From: Sporosarcina luteola
GTDB lineage: Bacteria; Bacillota; Bacilli; Bacillales_A; Planococcaceae
Direction: 5' to 3'
Assembly (NCBI GenBank): GCA_014204635.1
Contig: JACHLS010000005.1
Span: 186,001-250,000, forward strand
DNA length: 64,000 bases
Shown here: piece by piece, positions 32,088-41,082 of the stretch
How positions within the stretch are numbered: position 1 is the first letter of the stretch
How the letters are laid out: the number at the start of each line of letters is the position of its first letter
The notes under the pieces: generated by a model
Seen by the model: the letters and a program-made list of their open reading frames with translations, nothing else
What the model was told of the DNA's origin: nothing
The model's database searches: none
Position numbers and translations under genes: made by a program

Positions 32088-32117
32088 AAAAGCTCCTGCT
32101 CTTGTTCAGGAGCTTTT
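32088..32117 (+). terminator. Terminator of ohr
   Basis: The 11-bp perfect stem AAAAGCTCCTG/CAGGAGCTTTT with an 8-base loop follows the stop codon directly. Confidence 0.9.
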
Positions 32118-32375
32118 CCTCCAAGAACTCATATCCCTCCTGTTAATAAGGGATGTCCATAGGGCTTATTGTCATGTCCTTAAATCTACACGCATCCTTC
32201 TTTTTATTTTCTCGACGAGCTATATGGAAGGCGCACCAAGGGCCTTATTTTGAAGACACTGCAAGGGATTCACTATCACTATTAAAAAACACCCTCGCAA
32301 TGAACTTGTATGTTACACAAGTTTCAATGGAAGGTGCCCTTGCACTCCACATTCCTTAACCGAGCAAGCAGGCGA

Positions 32376-33182
32376 TTACGGAATAATAAAATTGCTGAAC
32401 ACCATGAACAAATTAATGATAAAATGCCAGAGCATTGCCGGAACGATGCTCCTGCTGCAAACTGTCACTATGGCAAAGAACACACCGCCTATTGAAAAAC
32501 TGAGAGCAGCTGCTAAAGGGATTCCAATTGCAATATGATGAATTCCAAAAGCAAGACTTGTGAATAGAATGGCATAAAACAACGATCCTTCATTCCATAG
32601 CACTTGGAATAGCGTTCCCCTCCAAAGCAGTTCCTCCATAAAGGCATTCACTACAGAAAAAAGAAGCGCAAACAGGATTAGGCCTTTCATCCGCTCCATA
32701 TCGCCAAAAATGAATAAGAGAGGAACGAACACTGCGAGATTGCCCAAAATGGAAATGATGAAAAACAGCCTGATCTTTATATAGTGGAACCCGTGTGTAA
32801 TGAATGGAAAGTAGATAAGATTGTCCCATTCAGGTTTTCGAAAGGATAAAGAGCTAGGTTTTCGGAAAAGGCCGGCTGTTAGTATCAGCCCGCCAATTAA
32901 CAAGCCGAGCAATAAACGATCGATCAGAATGGTAAGAGCTAGATCATCTATTCGTTGATGAAACTTGCCGCGCAGCAACGTATATAAATAAAAGCTAATC
33001 AGAAATGCAAGGATGCTCGCACTTAAATACCGGACATCTTTTCTCACAATGACCAGTACAAAGAGGACTGCGGCCAAGGAAAGCACTATCCTTGTTCCGA
33101 TGCCATAGGATAACAGAATAAGCCCTATCAGAAACATGGCTCCAATCAGGATATGGAGCAGACCTATTTTGGGATTTTTCAT
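32376..33182 (-). CDS. CPBP family intramembrane protease, last gene of the aryl-acid cluster
   Basis: Membrane protein of 268 residues with about eight helices. The Abi/CPBP (Rce1-like) motifs are present: EELLWRG (about residues 178-184), FGIHH (about 212) and MLWHF (about 254), the Glu and His residues of the active site. Such proteins give bacteriocin immunity or modify exported peptides in Firmicutes clusters. It follows the AMP-binding ligase by 8 bases, so it is co-transcribed with the biosynthetic cluster and may confer self-protection. ATG with AGGAG 5 bases upstream. Confidence 0.8.
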   Translation of the reverse strand: MKNPKIGLLHILIGAMFLIGLILLSYGIGTRIVLSLAAVLFVLVIVRKDVRYLSASILAFLISFYLYTLLRGKFHQRIDDLALTILIDRLLLGLLIGGLILTAGLFRKPSSLSFRKPEWDNLIYFPFITHGFHYIKIRLFFIISILGNLAVFVPLLFIFGDMERMKGLILFALLFSVVNAFMEELLWRGTLFQVLWNEGSLFYAILFTSLAFGIHHIAIGIPLAAALSFSIGGVFFAIVTVCSRSIVPAMLWHFIINLFMVFSNFIIP

Positions 33183-33190
33183 AGAGTCTC

Positions 33191-34693
33191 CTATTGAGGA
33201 TTCGTCACACTAGCAAGGATGTCCAGCAGTTGATGGCTATCTATTTTCCCACCTAAATTCACAGGCAGCAATTCGATGAATAGAATGTATTCCGGCATTT
33301 TGTGCAATGGCAGGCTTCCAAGCAGCTTTGCTTGAATCCATTCCCTGACTACATATTCATCCATACACCGGTAGCTCTCTTCCAACACAATGAATGCCGC
33401 CGGTACCTGTCCCCATTTATTATCCGGCACAGGAAGAACAGCTGCCTGCCGAACCCCACTAATTTCTAACATACTCTTCTCTAGCTCAGACGGATAAAAA
33501 TAGAATCCTCCTCGGTTGATGACTTCTTTTTTTCTACCCATGAGAAACAAATACCCGTCCTCATCCAAATATCCCATATCTCCCGTGCTGATATAGTCGC
33601 CTACAAAGGCCTGGTCTCTTAAACTCTCCTCAAACTTGTACCCTTCCATCGCATAATTGGATTTTACATAGATTTCCCCTACCTCTCCAGTCCCGACCTC
33701 TTCCTTGTTTTCATCAATTATGAGAATATCGATGAAAAACTCAGGTTTCCCGGTAGAACCACTTTTATCTGTCCATTCCGATTTATTGATGGATGAGATG
33801 GCTCCAACCTCGCTCGTTCCATAAAAGTCAATAATTTCACAGTGCGGGAAATACAGCAGCAGCTTCTTCTTAAGATCGTCCGGCAACGCCCTTCCGGTTG
33901 TCAGGACTTCCCGAAGAGAAGGCGGAGCCTGGACAGTCATTTTTTCCATATAATTCACCAGTTCATATAAATCGGAGGGTCCGGTGGTCATTTGGTTCGC
34001 CTGGTGGGTCGTGAGCAACTCGTACAGGATCCGGGGGTTATCGGATTTGCTGACAGCCAGTGTATCTCCCTGCAATAGGGTGCTATAGGCTAATGAAAAG
34101 TGAGATCGGAAGAATATAGGACGGACCAACAGATGGATCGAGGCCTGCTTCTTCATGTAATCTGGGAGGACAGTAGGGTTCAGTGATGTCTTCAGCAGTC
34201 CAATCCCTTTCGGCTTCCCTGTTGATCCAGAAGTAAAGAAAATCATTTCGCTGTCATCAGCATACACATCGGTCAGCGAGGCGGATTCTGTCTCGCTTCG
34301 AATTGTAAAGTCCAATTCCAATTTCTCTGCATCTACAATGATTTGTTCCAAACCAGCAAATGTATCCTCAAAAAATGGTTCCGTAATGATGGCTTTCACA
34401 TCATACTCATTGCAAACCCTTCTGCTATCCTTTTGGAACAGCTGATAATTCATCGGCATAATTACCGCATCCAATTTCTCCAAAGCCACAATTACCCCGA
34501 TAAAACGGCTGCTATTCCGCATGCATACCATCACCCTATCATATTTCCGGATACCCGCCTTCCAGAACGTCAGTGCCCAATTTGTACTTAGAAGTTCGAG
34601 CTCTCTATAGGTTAGGCATAGCGTATCGTCAATTGTGGCTGTGCGGCCGGGAAAGAATTTGGCAAAAGTTCGTATGTTTTGCATAATCGTCAT
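33191..34693 (-). CDS. AMP-binding acyl/aryl-CoA ligase or adenylation enzyme
   Basis: Adenylate-forming enzyme of the ANL superfamily, 500 residues. P-loop-like motif IFFTSGSTGKPKG (about residues 152-164), DFYGTSEVG (A5), STGDMGYLDEDGYLFLMGRKKE (A7-A8), and the C-terminal catalytic Lys in NLGGKIDS (A10). It is a different branch from the four PaaK-like ligases of the same cluster and lacks an attached carrier domain. It probably activates a carboxylic acid for amide, ester or thioester formation. ATG with AAGGGGG 10 bases upstream, 24 bases after the racemase-TPR gene. Confidence 0.85.
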   Translation of the reverse strand: MTIMQNIRTFAKFFPGRTATIDDTLCLTYRELELLSTNWALTFWKAGIRKYDRVMVCMRNSSRFIGVIVALEKLDAVIMPMNYQLFQKDSRRVCNEYDVKAIITEPFFEDTFAGLEQIIVDAEKLELDFTIRSETESASLTDVYADDSEMIFFTSGSTGKPKGIGLLKTSLNPTVLPDYMKKQASIHLLVRPIFFRSHFSLAYSTLLQGDTLAVSKSDNPRILYELLTTHQANQMTTGPSDLYELVNYMEKMTVQAPPSLREVLTTGRALPDDLKKKLLLYFPHCEIIDFYGTSEVGAISSINKSEWTDKSGSTGKPEFFIDILIIDENKEEVGTGEVGEIYVKSNYAMEGYKFEESLRDQAFVGDYISTGDMGYLDEDGYLFLMGRKKEVINRGGFYFYPSELEKSMLEISGVRQAAVLPVPDNKWGQVPAAFIVLEESYRCMDEYVVREWIQAKLLGSLPLHKMPEYILFIELLPVNLGGKIDSHQLLDILASVTNPQ

Positions 34694-34717
34694 CTTACCG
34701 ATCCCCCTTATTTGAGA

Positions 34718-35947
34718 CTACTTGAACACATAAGCCTGCTCGGCCTGCTGGAGAGCCTTCTCACTCTTTTCAATATCACCAAGCTGCAGATACGTAAAGC
34801 CCAACAACCTATGGATTTCCGGATCATCCAGTCCATTGGCGACGCAATGTTCTAGTTCAGCTATGCCTCGTTTCAGATCTCCACCAAACTCTTTAGGAAT
34901 TTTGATGAAACGCGTGCCAACTAGTCTCCTGACAATGAGCGAGTCTGGCTCCAGTTCTATGCACTTCTGCACGGCTTGTTCGAACCGGGGCAGAAGCTTT
35001 ACCTTTAACAGCGCGTTACTAGTTTCCATTTTTGACCCTAAGCTAATGGCAATCCATGAATAAGCCTCCGGATCATTCGGATCCCTTATTACTGCCTCAT
35101 TAAAAAACTGTAACGCCTCATCAAATTGGTCGGCATTGAGGGCATCAATCCCTTTTTGCAGGACTTCGGATATCGCGGTTTGTTGGGGATATTCAAAAAA
35201 AGATGTTGTCCGTTCAAATTTCCCGGATGGCCTCTCGGGCTTCGAGGTTTCACTTGGCTCTTCCATCCCATCTATCAGTATGGCATTCCGAATAATCTCT
35301 TCCACGAGCAGCTCATTCGGATTAACAAAACAGAAGGAGGCATCGTCGAATTGAATGAGTGGCAGTTCTGTACAGGCGAGGATAATGGCTTCTGCCTGCT
35401 TGTCCATCAACCTGCCTGCAAGCGCACAGATATAGTCCTTTGATGATTTCTTTACGATTCCTTCCTGCAATTCCTCTGAAATAATGCGGTCCACTTCCTC
35501 CTGTTCCTCTAAGGACGGCTGGATCAATTCAATACCCATTTGACCTAGCTTCTTTTCATACAAGCCGAATTGCATCGTAACGAAGGTCCCCAGTACAGCT
35601 ACCTTCTTGTACTCGGCATCCCGGCATTCATCGACAGTCAAATCCACGATATCCAAAAGAGGAAGAGGTATCCTGTCCTCGATGGTCGTCACTGCATAAT
35701 GGGTTGTATTGGCTGTTAGCGCTGCAAATGCAGCGCCGGCATTCTTTAAAGAAGTGAGTGAAGACAAGAGCACTTCCCCTGTTTTGCTAAGCTCCTGGTT
35801 GCTAAAAAGATGAATTGGCATATTATGAAGCGTGATTTCTGGATGCGTGCCATATCTTCTCATGCAGGTAATAACAAGTTCCTGATAACAGAGCGCTGCG
35901 CCAACCGCAGAAACGCCAATCAGTCCCACATGCTTCATTTTTGTCAT
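34718..35947 (-). CDS. Asp/Glu racemase-fold protein fused to TPR repeats, one catalytic Cys missing
   Basis: Fusion of 409 residues. Residues 1-230 follow the aspartate/glutamate racemase fold (MKHVGLIGVSAVGA start, second active-site motif IILACTELPLI). The first cysteine motif, normally xCxNTxH, reads LTANTTH, so the first Cys is Ala79. Two-base racemisation is therefore unlikely; single-cysteine relatives include arylmalonate decarboxylase. Residues about 260-405 are TPR repeats with a KEFGG signature, clearly homologous to the free TPR protein at 39170-39688. ATG 35947 has GGGAGG upstream. Confidence 0.75.
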   Translation of the reverse strand: MTKMKHVGLIGVSAVGAALCYQELVITCMRRYGTHPEITLHNMPIHLFSNQELSKTGEVLLSSLTSLKNAGAAFAALTANTTHYAVTTIEDRIPLPLLDIVDLTVDECRDAEYKKVAVLGTFVTMQFGLYEKKLGQMGIELIQPSLEEQEEVDRIISEELQEGIVKKSSKDYICALAGRLMDKQAEAIILACTELPLIQFDDASFCFVNPNELLVEEIIRNAILIDGMEEPSETSKPERPSGKFERTTSFFEYPQQTAISEVLQKGIDALNADQFDEALQFFNEAVIRDPNDPEAYSWIAISLGSKMETSNALLKVKLLPRFEQAVQKCIELEPDSLIVRRLVGTRFIKIPKEFGGDLKRGIAELEHCVANGLDDPEIHRLLGFTYLQLGDIEKSEKALQQAEQAYVFK

Positions 35948-36259
35948 CCTAATTTCCTCCCTGTTCCTAGTCCGTAACACCAATCAAGAGCCAGGCCGAC
36001 CTTGAATGCGACCGTCATACCATTTAAAAGAGAGCAGAACTTGGCAGTAATCCGGGTTAGAGTAGCGGTTCAGCTATTCCAAGGCAATATCCTTTTGTCC
36101 TATTCCTGCCATGTCCTTAGACAACGGCAACAACTAATCTTTCTGCCGCAGTATCAAACAGTGGGCGATCAAGTCCGTACGCCATATATGAAACAGCTCC
36201 ATGATTACTTTTAACTTTCAATAAAATGATAAATACGAGTTGTATAATTGCTTTGCCGC
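35948..36259. other. Only large gap inside the aryl-acid cluster
   Basis: This 312-base interval has no recognised gene. A 70-codon plus-strand frame (36002-36214) lacks a ribosome site, and the minus-strand frames are short and broken. It may contain a secondary promoter for the downstream racemase-TPR, ligase and CPBP genes; TATACA and TTGAAA elements occur but do not line up convincingly. Confidence 0.4.
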
Positions 36260-36826
36260 TTATTTGATATACATCTCCATAGGATTCTCAACGGCTATTT
36301 CCAGCGCGTTCAGGAGATCTGGATTAAAATATTCGATTAGGTGGATCCCCGGATGGCCGTTTTGTTCAAAACGGACTTCGTACTCCTTAAATGGCACAGG
36401 GTCATTGCTGTTGAAGATCAATTGCCTAGATTTTTTCTGTACATCGACAATCGTTGAGCCTTTCCTCCATCCTGAGGCCAGAATCCTTCTCGTGGAGGGA
36501 ATCTCCATTGTTTTCATGCTGCTTCCTATGCCTTGCTCCTTTTCTTTTATTTTGGCATGTAGACCAGTCGGAGTGAAATCCGGGTAAACTCTTGCAAAGT
36601 TGTGGGAAAGAATAAATTCCGATTTTTTTATGATAATATACGATTCCCGAATAAGGCATTGCGTCAACTGACCATCTCCCAAATTCACGTGATCCGCAAC
36701 TTGGTCTACTACAAGCAGTTCAATTTCATCACCTGCTAACACTTCTAGAATATCGGTCGTCCTTCCATTAGAGGTTAAAAGAAGTTGATAAATCACATCT
36801 TTATATATGGCAACCAACCGTTCCAT
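36260..36826 (-). CDS. DUF98/chorismate pyruvate-lyase-like protein
   Basis: Soluble protein of 188 residues that follows the pattern of the Rv2949c-type (DUF98) chorismate lyases: QLLLTSNGRTTDILEVLAGDEI near the N-terminus, then an LIRESYIII strand with the conserved Arg, the IGSSM segment, and EYEVRFEQNGHPGIHLIEYF with the conserved Glu near the end. Members cut chorismate into 4-hydroxybenzoate and pyruvate; UbiC is a distant relative. Resemblance is recognised by eye from motif order, not by alignment score. Within this cluster it would supply a second aryl acid. ATG with AAGGAGG 5 bases upstream. Confidence 0.6.
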   Translation of the reverse strand: MERLVAIYKDVIYQLLLTSNGRTTDILEVLAGDEIELLVVDQVADHVNLGDGQLTQCLIRESYIIIKKSEFILSHNFARVYPDFTPTGLHAKIKEKEQGIGSSMKTMEIPSTRRILASGWRKGSTIVDVQKKSRQLIFNSNDPVPFKEYEVRFEQNGHPGIHLIEYFNPDLLNALEIAVENPMEMYIK

Positions 36827-36850
36827 TTTTTCCTCCTTCAGAGCCCTATT

Positions 36851-38209
36851 CTATTCATCAAACCTTAGACGCCACACTGCAACCGTGATGAAAGCCATTC
36901 CAAACAGAAATAGCACAAGCATATTTAGCCACACGTCGGACAGGCCCATCCCTCTGACTAGCAAGCTTTGATATCCTGTCAGTGCCCATGCATGGGGAGT
37001 GAACAGGGCAATCTTTTGCATGAGATCCGGCATGACGAATAACGGAACCATCGTACCTCCCAGCGCCGCCAACGTTAACACAATCATCATTGAGACACCG
37101 ACAATCTGGGTTTCTGACTTTACGAGGGAGGCGATCAGCATCCCAATGGCAGTGCTGGCCCACGCCAAGCACAAGGAGATTCCGATCAGCCCAAGTATGG
37201 AGTTGCCGAGAGACATTTTGAACAGAAAATGCCCAATCGCAAACATGACAAAACATTGGATCAGGCTAATCAAGAAGTTGGGAATCATCTTTCCAATGAA
37301 CAAATTCCATTTTCCAATCGGTGCAGACAGGATCCGCCTGAACGTGCCGTCTTTCCTCTCTGCCAAAAAAGAACGTCCCGCGAACATGACGATAAAAAAT
37401 ACAAACATGACCGTATAGCCCGGAACATTCTGTTGGAAGGCATCCGGTTTTTCCACTTTTTCCGAGACACCGAGATACTCCTTGACCGTAATCAACGGTT
37501 CCCCTACCGAATCATTTGCCTGCTGCAAAAGCGTATCCCTCATCGATTCTGTCTCAAGTCCCATATAGCCGACTTCAATCGGCTCCCTTTCCACGGGGGT
37601 TCCCCCTGGAAAGCTTTGGGCCAATTTATCGAGCTCAGCCGTTAACTCATCTATTTTCTCTTCATACAGGTCCGACATCTCTGTGACCCGATCATTCACG
37701 GCTTCATTCACTTCTGCAATTTGATTGTCAACCATGTTCTCAATCGTAAAGAGAGCGGAGTACGTGCTGGACACACCTTCCAACGCCTTCACTATAATGG
37801 AACTCGTATTATATTGGGCTGGATCAATAAAGCCACCCAGAGTCACCTTTTCATTTCCCTTTACCTTTTTACCAAACTCCTGTGGAATGACGACTGCCAT
37901 CGGATATGAATTTCCGAGTATGAGCCTCTCTGCATCCGACTCCTTAAATACTGTCCCGTCGCTCTCGGTCACTACTGTTATGCCTTGCACGTCGCGGAGC
38001 CGTTCGATGAAGCCCTTGGACTCTTCCGTTTTATCCAGGTCAATCAACGCAATCGAGACAGTTGGGTCGTGGCCTCCATTAAAGACCGGCATCAAAGCAA
38101 AGCTCATCACACTGATGAACATGACAGGCAAAAGAAATAGGACTATCATGGCCGCCTTATCTTTCAGGATCAACTTTAAATCTTTTTTCACAATCGGTAG
38201 AAACTTCAT
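36851..38209 (-). CDS. ABC-2 type transporter permease
   Basis: Membrane protein of 452 residues. One N-terminal helix (about residues 19-40), a large extracytoplasmic domain (about 45-265) containing a coiled coil (NEAVNDRVTEMSDLYEEKIDELTAEL), then five or six helices with the ABC2_membrane_3 pattern (GRSFLAERKDGTFRRILSAPIGKWNLFIGKM). This YhgE/LinL-like layout is usual for exporters. It follows the ATPase gene by 35 bases. Likely exports the product of the cluster. Confidence 0.85.
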   Translation of the reverse strand: MKFLPIVKKDLKLILKDKAAMIVLFLLPVMFISVMSFALMPVFNGGHDPTVSIALIDLDKTEESKGFIERLRDVQGITVVTESDGTVFKESDAERLILGNSYPMAVVIPQEFGKKVKGNEKVTLGGFIDPAQYNTSSIIVKALEGVSSTYSALFTIENMVDNQIAEVNEAVNDRVTEMSDLYEEKIDELTAELDKLAQSFPGGTPVEREPIEVGYMGLETESMRDTLLQQANDSVGEPLITVKEYLGVSEKVEKPDAFQQNVPGYTVMFVFFIVMFAGRSFLAERKDGTFRRILSAPIGKWNLFIGKMIPNFLISLIQCFVMFAIGHFLFKMSLGNSILGLIGISLCLAWASTAIGMLIASLVKSETQIVGVSMMIVLTLAALGGTMVPLFVMPDLMQKIALFTPHAWALTGYQSLLVRGMGLSDVWLNMLVLFLFGMAFITVAVWRLRFDE

Positions 38210-38244
38210 ATTCTATTCCCCCAATTATTCCGGCACGTCAATGC

Positions 38245-39183
38245 TTACTCCCGCAATTCTTTTCCGGTCAAATGCAAAAAGAGCGTTTCCAACGTAGGCG
38301 GCATTGTATTGACCGAGCTTACCTTGATCCCTTTTGCACTTAAGGAGCCTAAAATGGTTTGAAGCGCTTCTTGCGTATTTGTAACAATGAATCCTACTTT
38401 CTCTTTTGCCTGTAAACATTCGATAATACAATCATGCGTGTCCATGATGGTCCTGATCTCCTTACTTCCCATATCCTGATCGAGATGGAATTCCAGGATT
38501 CCACCATGCAACTTCTTCAACAGGTCCACTGTTGTCCCGATTTCGATAATACGGCCTCCATCCAGAATGGCAATTGTATCGCAGAGATTTGATGCCTCCT
38601 CCATATAGTGGGTTGTATAAATGATGGTCCTCTTCTGTTCTTTCAGGAAATGAATCAGCTCATAGATCTTATTCCTGGATTGAGGATCGATGCCGACAGT
38701 CGGTTCATCCATAAAAATAATACGCGGATCGTGCAAGAGAGCGGCTGCAATATTAATCCGCCGCTTCATCCCCCCTGAATAATTTTTCACAGGATCGGAA
38801 GCTCTGTCCTTCAGTCCGACGAGAGTTAAGATCCAGTCAATTTTCTCCTTAAGCTCCTTTCGCTTTAATCCATACAAAGCGCCAAAAAACTTCAAGTTAT
38901 CATAGGCGTTCAGTTCCGGGTACAGGGCGATATCCTGCGGGACGACCCCAATCCTTCGTTTGATTTCCTTTGTGCTGACATGGATATCAAAGCCATCAAT
39001 GGTCACTTGTCCGGAGGTGATTGGCAACTGTGCACTCAGCATGGATATGAAAGTCGTCTTCCCTGCTCCGTTCGGTCCCAGTAGTCCAAATACTTGCCCC
39101 TCTTCAATCGTTACATCAATCCCTTTAATCACATGAAGATCCCCGTACCGCTTCTCGACGTTTGCCGCCTCAATTATGGACAT
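38245..39183 (-). CDS. ABC transporter ATP-binding protein (exporter type)
   Basis: ATPase of 312 residues. Walker A GPNGAGKTT, ABC signature YSGGMKRR, Walker B IIFMDEPTVGIDP, and switch His in TTHYMEEA. The C-terminal 90 residues after the ATPase core are typical of drug/lipid exporters of the DrrA/NatA type. ATG 39183 has GGGAG 8 bases upstream and lies inside the end of the TPR gene (14-base overlap), implying translational coupling. Works with the ABC-2 permease encoded next. Confidence 0.9.
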   Translation of the reverse strand: MSIIEAANVEKRYGDLHVIKGIDVTIEEGQVFGLLGPNGAGKTTFISMLSAQLPITSGQVTIDGFDIHVSTKEIKRRIGVVPQDIALYPELNAYDNLKFFGALYGLKRKELKEKIDWILTLVGLKDRASDPVKNYSGGMKRRINIAAALLHDPRIIFMDEPTVGIDPQSRNKIYELIHFLKEQKRTIIYTTHYMEEASNLCDTIAILDGGRIIEIGTTVDLLKKLHGGILEFHLDQDMGSKEIRTIMDTHDCIIECLQAKEKVGFIVTNTQEALQTILGSLSAKGIKVSSVNTMPPTLETLFLHLTGKELRE

Positions 39184-39688
39184 TGTCCATTCTCCCATTT
39201 ACAAATTCCAATTCTTTTTTGATTAACGCGTGCTGTGGAATCAAATCGATTCCCTTCTCAAGTGCCTCTTTTGCCTTCGAGTACTCCTTCAGCTGGATAT
39301 AGGTAAGACCCAATCCATAATAGATATCCGAATCTTGGATACCCTTTTCAATACAAAAAAGGAATTCACAAACTGCCTTCTTTGGATTCCCTCCAAATTC
39401 CTTCGGGGTTCTCATTAGCCGGAAAGCATTCACTCTACGGGCGACCGTTGATTCGGGATCAAGCCTCAATGCAGTCGAGATGGTTTTTTCAAACTGCGGC
39501 AGATATTTCAACTTTTCCATGATGCCGCCGCTTTCCATTAACTTTCCATAGCTCGCCGCCAAAAACGCATAAGCTTCCCCATTGTCGGGATCTGCTTCTA
39601 TGGCAAATCGAAAATATTGTTTTGAGGTAACGTAATCCTCCTCCATAAAACTCTCTTTTCCTTTTGTCGTCCAATAGGTTGCATTCAT
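39170..39688 (-). CDS. TPR-repeat protein of the aryl-acid cluster
   Basis: Soluble helical protein of 172 residues made of tetratricopeptide-like repeats: YFRFAIEADPDNGEAYAFLA, FEKTISTALRLDPESTVARR, then TPKEFGGNPKKAVCEF and DIYYGLGLTYIQLKEYSKAKEALEKG. It is homologous to the C-terminal half of the racemase-fold fusion in the same cluster, including the (T/I)PKEFGG motif. It lacks any enzyme domain, so it probably scaffolds or delivers partners. ATG 39688 has AAGGTGG upstream. Confidence 0.8.
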   Translation of the reverse strand: MNATYWTTKGKESFMEEDYVTSKQYFRFAIEADPDNGEAYAFLAASYGKLMESGGIMEKLKYLPQFEKTISTALRLDPESTVARRVNAFRLMRTPKEFGGNPKKAVCEFLFCIEKGIQDSDIYYGLGLTYIQLKEYSKAKEALEKGIDLIPQHALIKKELEFVNGRMDNVHN

Positions 39689-39711
39689 GTTTTCCCACCA
39701 CCTTGTATTTA

Positions 39712-41070
39712 TTAGCACTTGCGAAAAATCATTCGGTTTGCTTTTTCGAACGTTCTTGGAATCGGCTTGAACTCCACGTTAAACGTAATTGAAAACAGGG
39801 CCGTCATCTCCGCTTCAATTCTAGCTTTTAAGATTTCATCCTGAATGGAAGGGTTGCGATCAATCTCAATTGTAATCGTCTCATTTTCTTCGATAATAAA
39901 GTGATACCACAGTCCAACGCCTTCGATTTTCATAAGGTAGTTCTCTAATAGAAACGGCGAATAAAATTCACCGTTGATTTCCACTTGATTTTCAAGCCTG
40001 CCTCTTAGCTGAAGTACATCCATCTGACAGGAGCACGCACACTCCGATTTTTCCAGATAGCCGACATCCCCAGTCCGATACCTGATCATCGGCATGCCTT
40101 CGCGAAGCAGTGTGGTTACAACTAGTTCCCCCGTCTCGCCGTAATTCAGTATTCGGTCACCGCCTACTTCCACAATCTCCACCTTCACATGCCCTTCCGC
40201 TATATGATATCCGCTATGCTCTGCACATTCGATGCCGATGACACCACATTCTGTTGAACCGTAAAAGAAAATGACATCACAACCCCACAGCTGTTCTAAA
40301 CGATTTCGAAATTCGTGTGAACAGCCTTCCCCTGTCAAGATCATTCTCTTTAAACGAATATCATTCCGTATATCGATTCCGAGCCCTTCGCCCACTTCGG
40401 CGAGAAGCGCAGCATAGGAAGGGGTGGTTGCCAATACGGTCGCCCCGTACTCTTTCATCAGTTCAAGCGACTTATCGACTGGTGCCATATATCCGCCTTT
40501 ACCCAGCGACAGGACAGTAGTGCCAAAGGAAAATTGAAACAGACGCTGGAAGCCAAGCCCTGGCAATGCAAATTCATAGGGCAGTGCGACTGCTGCTACA
40601 TCGTAGTCCTTTTCAGGAAACAACGTCGTATATTTTGGCAGCAGTTCATATACGTATTGATCTGCCAGCGTAAAAGACGTATAGATGGGTTTCCCCGTCG
40701 TGCCTGAGGTCACATGGACTTGTCCAAGTTGTCTCGGTTCCACGCACAACAGCTTGCTTTTATCCCCTCGGATGGCGTCTTTCTCGAGAAACGGCAGTCC
40801 TGAAAGGTCATCCAGTGTTCTCAATGCTCCAAAGGGCACCCCACTTTCAAGAAAGGACTCCTGGTAATAGCGATTGTTCTTTAGCGCATGTTCAAGCAAG
40901 AGATTGACCGCTTTCAGATGGTATCTCTCGATTGTAGCTTTAGGCAGCACATCAAACGACAGCCCGTCCGCTTCCAATTCGTCGAAAAAAGAGAATAGAG
41001 GTTCATAGGCAAGCTCTTCGTTGATATCGACTACCATCTTCCTCGGATATTTTGAAGTCTTGAATGTCAT
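39712..41070 (-). CDS. PaaK-like aryl-acid ligase (1)
   Basis: Adenylate-forming enzyme of the phenylacetate-CoA ligase/CapK group, 452 residues. Phosphate loop HVTSGTTGKPIY (about residues 117-128), TPSYAALLAE, ATP motif FFYGSTECGVIG (about 266-277), Asp motif RYRTGDVGY, a Cys cluster CACSC, and the C-terminal FEKANRMIF with a Lys. It resembles the ligases at 43066 and 45182 along the whole length, so they are paralogues. Predicted to activate a hydroxy- or amino-hydroxybenzoate. ATG with AAGGGG upstream, 12 bases after the aldolase gene. Confidence 0.85.
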   Translation of the reverse strand: MTFKTSKYPRKMVVDINEELAYEPLFSFFDELEADGLSFDVLPKATIERYHLKAVNLLLEHALKNNRYYQESFLESGVPFGALRTLDDLSGLPFLEKDAIRGDKSKLLCVEPRQLGQVHVTSGTTGKPIYTSFTLADQYVYELLPKYTTLFPEKDYDVAAVALPYEFALPGLGFQRLFQFSFGTTVLSLGKGGYMAPVDKSLELMKEYGATVLATTPSYAALLAEVGEGLGIDIRNDIRLKRMILTGEGCSHEFRNRLEQLWGCDVIFFYGSTECGVIGIECAEHSGYHIAEGHVKVEIVEVGGDRILNYGETGELVVTTLLREGMPMIRYRTGDVGYLEKSECACSCQMDVLQLRGRLENQVEINGEFYSPFLLENYLMKIEGVGLWYHFIIEENETITIEIDRNPSIQDEILKARIEAEMTALFSITFNVEFKPIPRTFEKANRMIFRKC

Positions 41071-41082
41071 GGCTTCCCCTTC

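Noticed and set aside
36002-36214. 70-codon plus-strand frame in the cluster gap
   Set aside because: No ribosome site, direction opposite to the operon and no recognisable motif.
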